A DNA stretch of 64,000 nucleotides from Chloroflexota bacterium (GCA_021802825.1 JAJZRG010000005.1:1-64000); one strand, 5' to 3'. Counted from the first letter of the stretch, positions 45,153 through 54,121 are shown. The notes: a model not told the origin generated them from the letters alone. Program-made: numbers and translations.

Positions 45153-46559
45153 TCAGTGGGACGATGGGCTCTTGCCCCAGGTCGCATCGTCCTGGTGCGG
45201 GAGCTCCCGGCGTTGCGCCCTCAGCTCGAGGGCGCGGTCGAGTGACTCTCCGAAGATGGTCACCACCTTGTCCACGATGTCGCCCTGTGCGTGGGCCTCG
45301 CACATGAACCAAGGCTCGCGGCTGTCGGGCTCGGGCATCGCGCCCCGGGCGTGCATGCCCACCGCCACGGCGTCGTAGAGCTCGTGGTCCGTGTTGGCCC
45401 AGTCGCGGTATTCGGTCGCCACAGTGTCGGTGAACATGACGCTGAACATCGCGGGATGGCCGGTGAAGTGGAACGGCAGGCCCTTCGCGTCGATCTTCTC
45501 CTTGAGCCCGGCCTGCACGCGCAGGCCCGTGGCGTGGATCGTCTCGAGCGCGTCGGTGTCGCGCAGGATCTGGAGCGTCTTGCGGGCGGCAGCCGCGGCG
45601 ATGCGGTTGCCCGCGTACGTGCCGCCGTGGCTCACCTTGTCGGGCAGGACGCTCATGACCTCCTCGCGGCCGCCGAACGCCGCGGCCGGGTAGCCGTTGC
45701 CCATCGCCTTGGCGTAGGTGGCGATGTCCGGTGTGATGCCGAAGAACTCGGCGGCGCCGCCGCGCGCGAAGCGGAAGCCCGTCTTGACCTCATCGAAGAT
45801 CAGCAGGATCCCGAACTCCTCAGTCAGCGCGCGCATCGCCTTGTGGAAGCCCGGCTGGGGCAGGATCCCGGCGGCGTTGCCCAGGACCGGCTCGACGATC
45901 ACCGCCGCGATGTCCCTGCCCTGGCGCTCGAACAGCGCGCGGAGCCGGTCGATGTTGTTGTAGCGGGCAGGGATGATCGTGCTGGCAATCTCCTCGGGGA
46001 TGCCCCGGCCCCACGCCAGACCGACGGGGTTGTCCTCGTCGCCCAGGTCGGCCACGTTGTTCGGCGCGACGCTGATCAGCGCGTAGTCGTGGACGCCGTG
46101 GTACTGGCCCTCGAACTTCACGATCTTGGTGCGGCCGGTGTAGGCGCGCGCCACGCGCATGGCGTGCATCGTGGCCTCGGTGCCTGACACAGTCATCCGG
46201 GCCTTGCCGACCCAGGGGTTGAGCTCCTTGACCAGCTCCAGCGCCTCGACCTCGTCCTCGCTGGTCAGCGAGAACGACACGCCCCGACGCATGCGCTCAT
46301 TGACGTAGTCGTCCACACGGTCGTCGCCGTGGCCGAGGATCACCGGACCGTAGCCCATGCGCAGGTCGATGTACTCGTTGCCGTCGATGTCCCAGACGCG
46401 TCCGCCCTTCCCGCGATCGACGTAGATCGTGTCCTCGCCCCAGGCGCGGAAGTTCGAGTCGGTGCCGCCGGGCATCGTCTTGCACGCGCGGCGGTACATC
46501 TCGAGCTGCCGCGATCGGGCGAGCGTGGGGGTTGGGCGGGTCGTGGGCTGGGCAGCCAT
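45153..46559 (-). CDS. Class III aminotransferase, glutamate-1-semialdehyde-aminomutase-like
   Basis: A 468-aa PLP enzyme. 'TMPGGTDSNFRAWGEDTIYVDRGKGGRVWDIDGNEYIDL' is the HemL-like opening, 'SGTEATMHAMRVAR' binds PLP phosphate, 'IFDEVKTGFR' carries D256, and K284 in 'TYAKAMGNGYP' forms the Schiff base. Paralogues next to IclR regulators usually act in amino-acid or amine catabolism rather than haem synthesis. The original partner may have been the FAD oxidoreductase whose remnant diverges upstream. The ATG has GGAGG 5 nt upstream. Confidence 0.88.
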   Translation of the reverse strand: MAAQPTTRPTPTLARSRQLEMYRRACKTMPGGTDSNFRAWGEDTIYVDRGKGGRVWDIDGNEYIDLRMGYGPVILGHGDDRVDDYVNERMRRGVSFSLTSEDEVEALELVKELNPWVGKARMTVSGTEATMHAMRVARAYTGRTKIVKFEGQYHGVHDYALISVAPNNVADLGDEDNPVGLAWGRGIPEEIASTIIPARYNNIDRLRALFERQGRDIAAVIVEPVLGNAAGILPQPGFHKAMRALTEEFGILLIFDEVKTGFRFARGGAAEFFGITPDIATYAKAMGNGYPAAAFGGREEVMSVLPDKVSHGGTYAGNRIAAAAARKTLQILRDTDALETIHATGLRVQAGLKEKIDAKGLPFHFTGHPAMFSVMFTDTVATEYRDWANTDHELYDAVAVGMHARGAMPEPDSREPWFMCEAHAQGDIVDKVVTIFGESLDRALELRAQRRELPHQDDATWGKSPSSH

Positions 46560-46688
46560 ACATGCCTCCGTGGTGTCGACCCCGGGGGCCGAAGGGCCCG
46601 CGCCGGCTGGGAACGCGCGCAGCGCTCGGGGTCCCGTCCACCCCCGCCTCGGCGCATGGCGTTGCGGGGGGTGCAACGGGTGGCCGTG

Positions 46689-46790
46689 ATCCTGCCATAG
46701 CGGATTGGTTGCCGTCAACACGAATATCGTCACCGCATGGCATCACGGCCACGGATATCGCACGTATTCAACATGAACAGGGCGGGATCC
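46689..46790. promoter_or_regulatory. Lower-GC regulatory region between divergent genes
   Basis: About 100 bp of clearly lower GC between the aminotransferase and the truncated oxidoreductase. It contains ATCC-N9-GGAT (46689-46705), a candidate operator dyad, and TTGACG on the minus strand. An IclR-type regulator is encoded in the same operon, so this is the obvious place for its binding, but no -10/-35 pair can be fixed with confidence. Confidence 0.35.
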
Positions 46791-47126
46791 GAGGTATCGG
46801 GAAGTCGTGATGGCGTCCTCCCAAACGCCTCCGCCGAACCTGCCGGCCGGTCCTGTTGGCGGGCAACGGGCGACCCGGGACCGATTCACCGGCCTGCGCG
46901 CAGACGCCATGTGGTGGACGTCGCCGTCGTCGGCGGCGGGTTCTCCGGCCTCTGGTCCGCCATCGCCCTGCTCGACACGGACCCCACTCTGCGCGTCGCG
47001 GTGGCCGAGTCGATCCGCGTGGGCGGGGCGCCAGCGGCCGAAGCGGCGGCTTGTGCCCGACGTCGCTCACGCGCGGACGCGCGAGACGCCGGCATGCCTG
47101 CCGCCCGTCCTACCCGCCCCAGTTGA
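46773..47126 (+). pseudogene. 5' fragment of an FAD-dependent (DAO-type) oxidoreductase
   Basis: The frame contains 'WRATGDPGPIHRPARRRHVVD' and the complete dinucleotide-binding beta-alpha-beta unit 'VDVAVVGGGFSGLWSAIALLD', then 'DPTLRVAVAE' where FAD ribose binds. These are the first 60-70 residues of glycine-oxidase/DAO-type enzymes. Beyond about position 47024 similarity is lost and the frame enters tandem repeats, ending at 47126. Intact relatives have 380-460 residues. The gene diverges from the aminotransferase, suggesting a formerly complete catabolic locus. Confidence 0.7.
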
Positions 47127-47390
47127 GTCGCCTCAGACTCGAATCGGAGGGGCCAGCGCACGGCCCACCGCCGCCGGCCCCGCCCCGCCCCGGGGCCCGC
47201 CCGGGCCCACGCCCCAGTTGAGTCGCCTCAGACTCGAATCGGAGGGGCCAGCGCACGGCCCACCGCCGCCGGCCCGGGGACCGGCCGGGGCCCACCCGGG
47301 CCCGCCCCAGTTGAGTCGCCTCAGACTCGAATCGGAGGGGCCAGCGCACGGCCCACCGCCGCCGGCCCGGGGACCGGCCGGCGGTCGCGC
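47116..47390. repeat. Three-copy tandem repeat with 65-bp core
   Basis: Cores begin at 47116, 47211 and 47304 (period 95 then 93). Each starts GCCCCAGTTGAGTCGCCTCA and is identical for about 65 bp, then a variable G/C-only linker of about 28-30 bp follows. Within the core, GCCCC...GGGGC encloses GAGTC-gcctca-GACTC, so each unit can form a nested hairpin. No coding function is likely; open frames through it just repeat. Confidence 0.92.
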
Positions 47391-47436
47391 TCGCCAGAGC
47401 CGCGAACCAGTCTGCGGTGACTCAGGGGGCGGGCGC

Positions 47437-47488
47437 GGCGCGGGGCGGGGAGGCTCGTTGGCGGCGCGGGGCGGGGAGGCTCGTTGGC
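47437..47488. repeat. Two tandem 26-bp units
   Basis: GGCGCGGGGCGGGGAGGCTC followed by GTTGGC occurs twice in direct succession (47437-47462, 47463-47488). It lies in the gene-free region 47127-47635, which otherwise contains only repeat DNA and the terminator. Confidence 0.9.
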
Positions 47489-47585
47489 GGCGCAGTCACG
47501 GTTCGGGCCGTCGCGGCGCAGGGCGGCAGGGCGCGGCGTGGGGCGGCGCGCAGCGGGCGCGTGGTGCCCCGCGACGGAGCCAACG

Positions 47586-47625
47586 GCGCCGGACGGCGCC
47601 GCAGCGGAGCGGCGCCGTCCGGCGC
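47586..47625. terminator. 15-bp hairpin at the 3' end of the DUF885 gene
   Basis: GCGCCGGACGGCGCC (47586-47600), a 10-nt loop and its exact complement at 47611-47625. It lies 10 nt beyond the minus-strand gene end at 47636. Confidence 0.75.
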
Positions 47626-47635
47626 GTCCCGCGCG

Positions 47636-49309
47636 CTACGCCCTCGACGGGACCCAGCCCGGCAGCTCGGCGGCCAGGGTCGCCAGGGGCAGCGACCCGT
47701 GCCCGATGACCTCGTCGTGGAAGGCGCGCAAGTCGAACGCGCTGCCGTCGCGGGCCTCGAGCTCGTGGCGCAGCCGCCGAATCTCGCGCATCCCGATCAT
47801 GTAGCACAGCGCCTGGCCGGGCCAGCAGATGTAGCGGTCGGTCTCGATGAGGGCGTCCGTCTCGGACAGGCCGGTCTTGAGCAGCCAGTCGATCGACTGC
47901 TGGCGCGACCAGCCGAGGCCGTGCATTCCCGAGTCCACGATCAGCCGTGACGCCCGCCACGCCTGCGCGTCGAGCATGCCCATCCGCTCGCCGGCGTTGC
48001 GGTACAGACCCAGCTCGTCGGCCAGGCGCTCGGCGTAGAGGCCCCATCCCTCGACGTACGCGCCGCCGACGATCCGCGACCCAAGCCGCCGGAACACGTT
48101 GAGGTTGGGGTGCTCCATCTCGAGCGAGATCTGGAAGTGGTGCCCCGGGACGGCCTCATGGAAGGTCGTCGAGGCCAGCTTCGAGAAGGTGCGGCTCGGC
48201 AGGTCGTAGGTGTTGACGTAGTAGATGCCGTCGCGCGAGCCGTCGGTGGCGGGCGGGAAGTAGTAGGCGAAGGCGACATCCTTCTCCTTGAACTCCTCGA
48301 CCGGGCGGACCTCGCAGGATGCGGCGGGAATCCGGCCGAACACCTTGGGCGCCACCGCCATCGCCCGGCCGATGTCCTCGGTGGCGCGGGCAACGAGCTC
48401 CTCCCGGGTGGACGCGCGGTTGGCCGGGTCGGCCGCGAGCGCGGCGCGGTAGCCCGCCACGTCGTCGCCGAAGCCCTCGGCGCGCGCGATCTCGAGGCGC
48501 TCCGCGTCGATGGCCGCGAGCTCGTCGAGGCCGATCTGGTGGACGTCGCGGGGGTCGAGCTCGAGGGTGGTCCAGGCGCGGATCACGTGGCGGTAGAGCG
48601 CCTCGCCGTTCGGCGCCGACCGCAGGCCGGGCTCCGCGCGGGACGCCCCGAGGTAGGCGCCCGAGAGCGCCTCGAGGTACCGGCGGTCGGCCGGGTAGAC
48701 GACGTCGCGGACGACGTCGCGGACGCGCTCGCGATCGGCCTCGGACGCCACCTGCGCCATCGACGGGATGATGGCCTGCTCGATGGGCATCGCGAGCAGG
48801 CGCTTGAGCTGGTCCATCGTCCGCTCGACCACGATGCGCGCCGCCGTTCGGCCCGATGCGCGCCCCTGGTCGAGGATCGCGATGTAGGCGTCCATGAACC
48901 CGCCGTAGGCCTCGAGCCGAGCGAGGAACTTCTCGAGCCGCTCAGGGGTGTCGGCGGGCTGGAACTGGGCGGTCTGGGCGAGTATCGTCTGGGGGCCCGA
49001 CATGTGATCGACCGCCGTCAGCTCGTGGAAGCCGAGCGCGGCCTCGCGCTCTGCCAGCTCCGCCGCGATCCGCAGCATGTCGCGCGTGATCCGGTCCTCG
49101 ACGCCCAGCCCGTCGGCGGGGATGGCAAGGGCCTCGTCGGCTGCCCGGCGCGCGATGGCGAGCCGCGCCGCGCGGCCCGCGGGGCCGGGGTCGTCGAGAC
49201 GGTCGTCATAGCGGCTGTCGCCGTACATCGTCGCGGTCAGCGGGCTCAGCCGGAGGTACTCCTCCCAGAAGCGGGCGGCGATCTCGTCGATGGCGGTGGG
49301 CTCGGTCAC
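47636..49309 (-). CDS. DUF885 family putative metallopeptidase
   Basis: A 557-aa protein of the DUF885 family. 'RFWEEYLRLSPLTATMYGDSRYDDRLDDP' opens the protein as in all members. The zinc site is 'TTFHEAVPGHHFQI' (HExxxGHH variant of HExxH) near residue 377, and a later acidic segment 'GGAYVEGWGLYAERLADELGLY' supplies the third ligand region. No signal peptide is seen. Members are thought to be M32-like carboxypeptidases, though few are characterised. The GTG start at 49309 gives the family length; the preceding long frame is not coding. Confidence 0.88.
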   Translation of the reverse strand: MTEPTAIDEIAARFWEEYLRLSPLTATMYGDSRYDDRLDDPGPAGRAARLAIARRAADEALAIPADGLGVEDRITRDMLRIAAELAEREAALGFHELTAVDHMSGPQTILAQTAQFQPADTPERLEKFLARLEAYGGFMDAYIAILDQGRASGRTAARIVVERTMDQLKRLLAMPIEQAIIPSMAQVASEADRERVRDVVRDVVYPADRRYLEALSGAYLGASRAEPGLRSAPNGEALYRHVIRAWTTLELDPRDVHQIGLDELAAIDAERLEIARAEGFGDDVAGYRAALAADPANRASTREELVARATEDIGRAMAVAPKVFGRIPAASCEVRPVEEFKEKDVAFAYYFPPATDGSRDGIYYVNTYDLPSRTFSKLASTTFHEAVPGHHFQISLEMEHPNLNVFRRLGSRIVGGAYVEGWGLYAERLADELGLYRNAGERMGMLDAQAWRASRLIVDSGMHGLGWSRQQSIDWLLKTGLSETDALIETDRYICWPGQALCYMIGMREIRRLRHELEARDGSAFDLRAFHDEVIGHGSLPLATLAAELPGWVPSRA

Positions 49310-49458
49310 GTTCGGGCACCCTGCGCTGCAGTCGATGGACGAGGGCGCCCGGGGCGGGCGCCGGATTGCCGCTAGCGTACGGGGAGCGTCCTGATCGCGC
49401 GACGCGGGCCGCCGGTGGTCTCGCCCCGGTCGGGCCGCCGCGCGTCCGGCCCGCTCCC

Positions 49459-52203
49459 CTACCCCTTGAACAGCGAGAGCTGGTCGCCCGTGCGCTCGAT
49501 GTCCGGGTCGAGGCCCAGCAGCGGCTCCATGTCGGAGAGGGCGACCTGGTCGCGGGCCATCCAGTCGCGCAGGTGATCGGCCTTCACCAGGTGCCACGCA
49601 CCTGCCTCGAGCTCGGCGCGCAGGAGCGGCGACCGCTCCAGCTTGTAGCGGACGAGCTCGACGCGCTCGGGGAGCACGACACAGAAGCGGACGATGCGCT
49701 CGTCTGCGGCCATGCGGGCGTGGCGGCGCAGGACGGTGTCGCCCAGCATGGCGGTCCACTCCACCTCCCAGAGGAAGGCCATCCGGCCGCGCACGTACCA
49801 GATGACATCCACGTCATGGAGGTCCTCCGCCCGCACGCGGCCCAGGTACGGCGGGCCTGCGGCCTCCCGGCTGTCGAGCCGGTCTCCTAGAGGCACGCGC
49901 CCGATGCGTCGGCCCTGCTGGCGGCCGCCGATCCAGCACGAGAACCCCAGCCGGTGGCCGAGGTCCACGATCCCCCCGATCAGCTCCGCGTGCTCGTGGC
50001 TGCGCTTGGCGAGGTCGTCGGCGGTGAGCAGCCGGTCAGGCGTGCTCGCGATGCTGCGGTAGCTCTCGAGGCAGGCGCGCACGAGCCCCTCGTCTGGCAG
50101 GTCGGGGCCCGTGAACAGCCCGCCGACCCGCTCGAGGAACGCCCCCTCGGATATCGGGCCTGCGGCCGACAGCAGGCTGAACACCGCCCACTCAACGCGG
50201 TCCGAGAGCGGCACGGCCGCCGCGTCGAGGTCGGGGCGCTGCCCGAGCCACCACCGCTCGTCCTCGAGCCGCACGAGCCGGCGGCCATCGGTCTGGGCCA
50301 GGACGTCTCGGACGAGCCCCAGGAGCCGCTCAACATGGTCGGGTTCCGGAAGCGGGCGGGCGTCGGGCGCGTCGCGCGTCCCGGTCCCTGCGTCCTCATT
50401 TTCAGGCTCGGGCGGCACGGGCGGGCGGACGAGCCGGCGCAGGTGCCCGGCACGGTCGAGCCCGACCAGGATCTCGCCCAGCAGCCCGCCGAAGCTGACC
50501 GGCTCGCCGCGCATCTTGAGCACATCCACGGCCGCGTCCACCACCGCCCGCGCCGCCTCCTCGGCCGAGAATGGGCCACTCGACGGGGCCGGGCGCTCCG
50601 CGGGCGCGAACAGCCGGTCCGAGCCGCCGTCGGAGCGGTCGGCGCCATCGACACGGCCGAGACGGTCCGCGCGCTCCGTGCGGGGGCTCACGCCACCCCC
50701 AGCCAGCGGCTCCAGCGCCACGTTGGCGCGCGTCCGCGGCCCGCCCGCCGCCACGCCGGACCCGGGCGGCGAGAACTCGACCGTACCGGCGATGTCGCTG
50801 CCCGGCTCGGGCACGCGCGCGGAGACCAGCCGGTACCCAGCCGTGACGCCGCCGAGCGCCGTCGCAACGAGCGATTCGGCACCCTCCGCCTCGAGCAACA
50901 GGATGGTGCGCGCGTCGCGGGCCAGCGCCGGCGCGATGCCGCGGAGCGAGCGGGTGATCGCCGCCGCCTGCCACGACCACGACGGGCGGTAGGCGGGGCC
51001 GAACAGCGCCTCCAAGGGCAGCGAGGCGGCTGCGTCGCGACCCAGCGCCCACGCCGTGCCGTGGTACGCCCACGCCAGCCGCTCTGCGCCCGGTCGCTGC
51101 GGGACCATGCCCAGCACGAGCCGGACACGCGGCCGGATCCCCGTCCCGGCGAGGTGCTCCATCTCGATCCCGATCGAGCCGAGGCCGCTCGGCGTGTCCT
51201 GGCGCAGGACGGCCGTGGCCGCACCCTCGTCGAGGCTCCGCAGGTCCTCGCCCAGACGTGCCGGCACGGGGCCCCACGCGGCACCCTCCAGCCGCTGCAC
51301 GAAGCCGCGGACCGTCCGGATCCCGTCCTCGAACGCGACCCACGGGTTGCGCTCCCGCCAGGTGCTCCCCGACGGTGCCTTCACATGGCCGCCGGTGATC
51401 CGCAGCGTCGCCACGCGCCCGTTCGAGATCGCGAGCCGACTCGAGGGCGCCACGGCCTGGAGCATCGCCAAGCGCAGGGCCGACTCGATGGATCGCGCGC
51501 GCAGGTCGCCTTCGACCCGCTCGAGGATCGCGGCCAGCGAGGCCAGCTGGCGCGGCGTGTGGAGGTCAAGCAGCTCGTCGGCAAGCGCGTCGCCGCCATC
51601 GAGCGTCGGGAAGCGGTCGCGGAGCATCGGGCGCGCGTTGTCGTCGTCGGTGTCAAGGGCGCGGGCGAGGTCCGCGGCGTCGAGCGGCGCTTGGCGGTTC
51701 TCGCCGCCACCGAGCTGGTCTCGGCAGACGGGGCAGCGGTAGTGCTTGCGCGTCGGGCGGGGCCCGGCCGGGCGGCCCTGCTCGTCGGTGCCCTCGGCGG
51801 TCCACGTGACCTCATCGAGGATGACCGGGCGGTCGCACGTGGCGCACCGGCTCGCGAACCGGTTGGTGACCCAGGCCTTGAGGCTGGTCTCGCGGCGGGC
51901 GGACGCTGCGAGTGACTGGACGGCCGCGTCGAGGTGACGCAGGTCCGGCGGACGCAGGACGACCTCGGCGAGGAGCCGGTCGAGCGCCGTGGCCTCAATG
52001 CTCAGGGCCTTGCGCTGGTGGTCGATGGCGGCGCGCGCCACCCAGCCGCCGCGCCCGAACGGGTCGAGCACGATGTCGCCGGGGGCCGACGCAGCCTCCA
52101 GCCGCGCGGCGATCAGCGCGGGGGGCGGCGGCGGAGACAGGCGCTCCCAGGCCGGGAGCGAGAAGCCGGGTTCCGCGCGCAGGAGGAGGGATCGACCCGC
52201 CAT
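49459..52203 (-). CDS. Large methyltransferase-like/Zn-ribbon/winged-helix/nuclease-like protein of unknown function
   Basis: A 914-aa protein. Residues 1-110 begin a DNA-methyltransferase-like Rossmann fold with 'LDPFGRGGWVARAAI' (47-53, motif I) and 'LSIEATALDRLLAEV'. A Zn ribbon C120-x2-C123...C157-x2-C160 follows. The fold seems to resume near 440-520 ('AITRSLRGIAPALARDARTILLLEAEG'), but I find no DPPY/NPPY catalytic motif. About 690-760 look like a winged helix. The C-terminus has D797/D799 in 'HDVDVIWYV' and E813-V-E815 in 'AFLWEVEWT', reminiscent of PD-(D/E)XK nucleases. GACAAT lies 6 nt before the ATG at 52203. A defence or repair role is inference. Confidence 0.7.
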   Translation of the reverse strand: MAGRSLLLRAEPGFSLPAWERLSPPPPPALIAARLEAASAPGDIVLDPFGRGGWVARAAIDHQRKALSIEATALDRLLAEVVLRPPDLRHLDAAVQSLAASARRETSLKAWVTNRFASRCATCDRPVILDEVTWTAEGTDEQGRPAGPRPTRKHYRCPVCRDQLGGGENRQAPLDAADLARALDTDDDNARPMLRDRFPTLDGGDALADELLDLHTPRQLASLAAILERVEGDLRARSIESALRLAMLQAVAPSSRLAISNGRVATLRITGGHVKAPSGSTWRERNPWVAFEDGIRTVRGFVQRLEGAAWGPVPARLGEDLRSLDEGAATAVLRQDTPSGLGSIGIEMEHLAGTGIRPRVRLVLGMVPQRPGAERLAWAYHGTAWALGRDAAASLPLEALFGPAYRPSWSWQAAAITRSLRGIAPALARDARTILLLEAEGAESLVATALGGVTAGYRLVSARVPEPGSDIAGTVEFSPPGSGVAAGGPRTRANVALEPLAGGGVSPRTERADRLGRVDGADRSDGGSDRLFAPAERPAPSSGPFSAEEAARAVVDAAVDVLKMRGEPVSFGGLLGEILVGLDRAGHLRRLVRPPVPPEPENEDAGTGTRDAPDARPLPEPDHVERLLGLVRDVLAQTDGRRLVRLEDERWWLGQRPDLDAAAVPLSDRVEWAVFSLLSAAGPISEGAFLERVGGLFTGPDLPDEGLVRACLESYRSIASTPDRLLTADDLAKRSHEHAELIGGIVDLGHRLGFSCWIGGRQQGRRIGRVPLGDRLDSREAAGPPYLGRVRAEDLHDVDVIWYVRGRMAFLWEVEWTAMLGDTVLRRHARMAADERIVRFCVVLPERVELVRYKLERSPLLRAELEAGAWHLVKADHLRDWMARDQVALSDMEPLLGLDPDIERTGDQLSLFKG

Positions 52204-52209
52204 CACCGG

Positions 52210-52215
52210 ATTGTC
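52210..52215 (-). promoter_or_regulatory. -10-like element GACAAT, leaderless start
   Basis: GACAAT, CCGGTG and the ATG at 52203. It favours this ATG over the GTG codon immediately before it. Confidence 0.45.
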
Positions 52216-52294
52216 GCAGACGGGCCCGGCCCGGTCACCCGGCCAAACCGCCGTATGCCTCGGCCACGGTCAGCCCGGGGTTCGGCCGTCCGGT

Positions 52295-53152
52295 CTACGG
52301 CTCCTCGAGCTCGTCTGTCTCCTCGACGAACGCCTCGTCCGTGGTCTCCTCGGGCGGCAGCACGCGGTCGAGGTTCTCGATCTCCTCGTCTTCGATGTCG
52401 TCCTCGAGGTCGTCCTCGAGCTCCTCGTCCTCGCGGAGCAGCGTGCCCTTGGTGTACGGGCGCAGGTCCGAGGACTTGGCAGCGGTCGGGAAGCTGACCT
52501 TGCCGTAGTTGCGCGGATCCTGGAAGACCTCGCGGATGATCAGGCGGACGTCCTTGTCGCCGAGGCTGGTGACGCCGGCGAGGTACTGGTTGCCGTCGGC
52601 CATGAGCTTGAGCAGCCGGGCCGCCACGCGGGGTTCCACGACGCCGATGCGGACGCCGTTGCTGTTCGCGATCAGGCGGTTGCCCTCGGGGACGAGCTCG
52701 ACCGCGTCACCCGGGTTCACCTGCGCGAGCTCGGCCGAGCGGGCGAGGTTAGTGAGGTGCGCGAAGCCCGTCTTGCCGGTCTCCTCGACGAAGATGCTCA
52801 CCGGGGCCTTGCTGCCGCTCCTGGCGGGGACGGTCTTCTCGCCCGCCTCGACGAGGAGCACCTTGAGCCGCTCGATGTTGCGCTCCGCAATGCGGTTGGT
52901 GGGGTCGAGTTGGAGCGCCCGGACGTAGTGGTCGCGTGCGTCACCGAGCTCGCCCATCTCCCAGAGCGCCTTGGCGACGCGGTTCTCGGCTTCGGAATCG
53001 GGGCCCAGCTCCAGCAGGCGGCGGTTGGTCTCGACGGCGTCGGTCCAGCGCGCCTCGGTGGCCTGCCGGATCGCCTGCTCTGCGAGCTGGCGCTTGAGGC
53101 GCGTCTGGCCAGCGGGCGTCTGGGCAGCGCTGTCGATCTCGGGGAACGTCAC
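52295..53152 (-). CDS. TPR-containing protein with acidic C-terminus
   Basis: A 285-aa protein. Residues about 22-90 are tetratricopeptide-like helices ('AIRQATEARWTDAVETNRRLLELGPDSEAENRVAKALWEMGELGDARDHYVRALQLDPTN'). A middle domain (about 115-215) contains 'VSIFVEETGKTGFAHLTNL' and 'NSNGVRIGVVEPRVAARLLKLM'. The last 45 residues are almost entirely Glu/Asp with few other residues, a likely disordered polyanionic tail. The GTG start has AAAGGAC upstream. Function unknown; a nucleic-acid or chaperone-type role could fit the tail. Confidence 0.7.
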   Translation of the reverse strand: MTFPEIDSAAQTPAGQTRLKRQLAEQAIRQATEARWTDAVETNRRLLELGPDSEAENRVAKALWEMGELGDARDHYVRALQLDPTNRIAERNIERLKVLLVEAGEKTVPARSGSKAPVSIFVEETGKTGFAHLTNLARSAELAQVNPGDAVELVPEGNRLIANSNGVRIGVVEPRVAARLLKLMADGNQYLAGVTSLGDKDVRLIIREVFQDPRNYGKVSFPTAAKSSDLRPYTKGTLLREDEELEDDLEDDIEDEEIENLDRVLPPEETTDEAFVEETDELEEP

Positions 53153-53296
53153 GGGTGCGGTCGTCCTTTCGGGTCCTGAGAGCCGCGTCGGTGGCCGGCG
53201 CGCCGAAGACGGGCACACCAGGACATCGCGGGTCGCGGGCATGCGTTTCTAGCACCCGTCGCGCCGCGCGTCAAACGCGAGCGGCGCTTCGCACCG

Positions 53297-54121
53297 CTAC
53301 GAGGGCACCCAAGCGTTCCAAGTCACCACGAGGACCGCGAGCCCGGCCAGCAGCAGCATCTCGACCGCGAAGCGCCGCTCCCGGCGGCGCGTCGGCGCGG
53401 CCGCGTGCTGCGCATCCCACAGGTAGAACACCAGCGTCAGGATGGCCGGCCCGACGAGCCGCGGCAGGTCGATCGCCCGGATGAGCCCCGCCGAGACCGC
53501 CGTCACGAGCGCGTAGGTCAGCGCCGAGCGGGCGACCCCGAGCGACGCGCCGAACCGCAGCGCGGAGATCCGCCAGCCAATCGCCAACGCCACAACGGCG
53601 TCGCCCAGCGCGAGCACCCCGAGCCAACTCTGGGTCATCGTGCTCGCGCCGGCGACGGGCGAGCCAGCGGGCTCGGGCATCCCGCCGGGGACGAGCGCCG
53701 CAACCCCGATGAAGGCCACGAACGCCGTGCCAACCGCGGCGACCAGCGCCTGCGAGCACTCCCCCTCCGATGCGCCGATCGCCTGGACCGCGATCCGGGC
53801 CTCGAGCTCGACGATCCGGTCGAGGACGGCCGCGAACGCCACGATCGCGACCAGGAGCCACGGCCCCGCGGGGACCAGGTGGATCGCGGCGGCCGCGGCG
53901 CCGGTCAGGACGGCCGGCAGCAGCAACGCCGCGTACGGGCGCGGCGGCGCGCCGGCCACCCTCAGCACGCCGAGCCCGGCGAGCAGGACCGTGACGGGCA
54001 GCAGGCCCGCGAGCACGAACGCGGCGTCGGGCTGCACGAACACGCACAGGCCAACCAGCAGCGTCGCCGCGAGCACGAGCTCGCGACGCGCGACCGCCGG
54101 CGTCGGTTCGAGGGCATGCAT
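53297..54121 (-). CDS. Hypothetical polytopic membrane protein
   Basis: A 274-aa protein with about eight predicted membrane helices, e.g. 'LVLAATLLVGLCVFV', 'FVLAGLLPVTVLLAGLGVL', 'WLLVAIVAFAAVLDRIV', 'LVAAVGTAFVAFIGVAALV' and a last one near 'VEMLLLAGLAVLVVTW'. There is no family signature or obvious charged catalytic residue in the helices. The ATG has TACCAT 8 nt upstream. It lies between the TPR gene and polX, all in the same direction. Confidence 0.6.
   Translation of the reverse strand: MHALEPTPAVARRELVLAATLLVGLCVFVQPDAAFVLAGLLPVTVLLAGLGVLRVAGAPPRPYAALLLPAVLTGAAAAAIHLVPAGPWLLVAIVAFAAVLDRIVELEARIAVQAIGASEGECSQALVAAVGTAFVAFIGVAALVPGGMPEPAGSPVAGASTMTQSWLGVLALGDAVVALAIGWRISALRFGASLGVARSALTYALVTAVSAGLIRAIDLPRLVGPAILTLVFYLWDAQHAAAPTRRRERRFAVEMLLLAGLAVLVVTWNAWVPS

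Noticed and set aside
45100..45320. Short open frames around the IclR-aminotransferase junction as a small extra gene.
   Set aside because: They overlap the aminotransferase C-terminus and the IclR start and lack a ribosome binding site.
47116..47180. A tRNA-like 3' half (TTCGAGTC on the minus strand of the 65-bp repeat).
   Set aside because: The flanking bases do not form a T-arm stem or acceptor stem, and no anticodon arm is present.
47116..47390. CRISPR-like array (repeats of 65 bp with spacers near 30 bp).
   Set aside because: Only three copies, the repeat is far too long, the spacers are G/C-only and similar to each other, and no cas gene is near.
49459..52203. A conventional active N6-adenine or N4-cytosine DNA methyltransferase.
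   Set aside because: No DPPY, NPPY or SPPY motif was found; the only PPY (GPPY near residue 785) lies outside the methyltransferase-like region.
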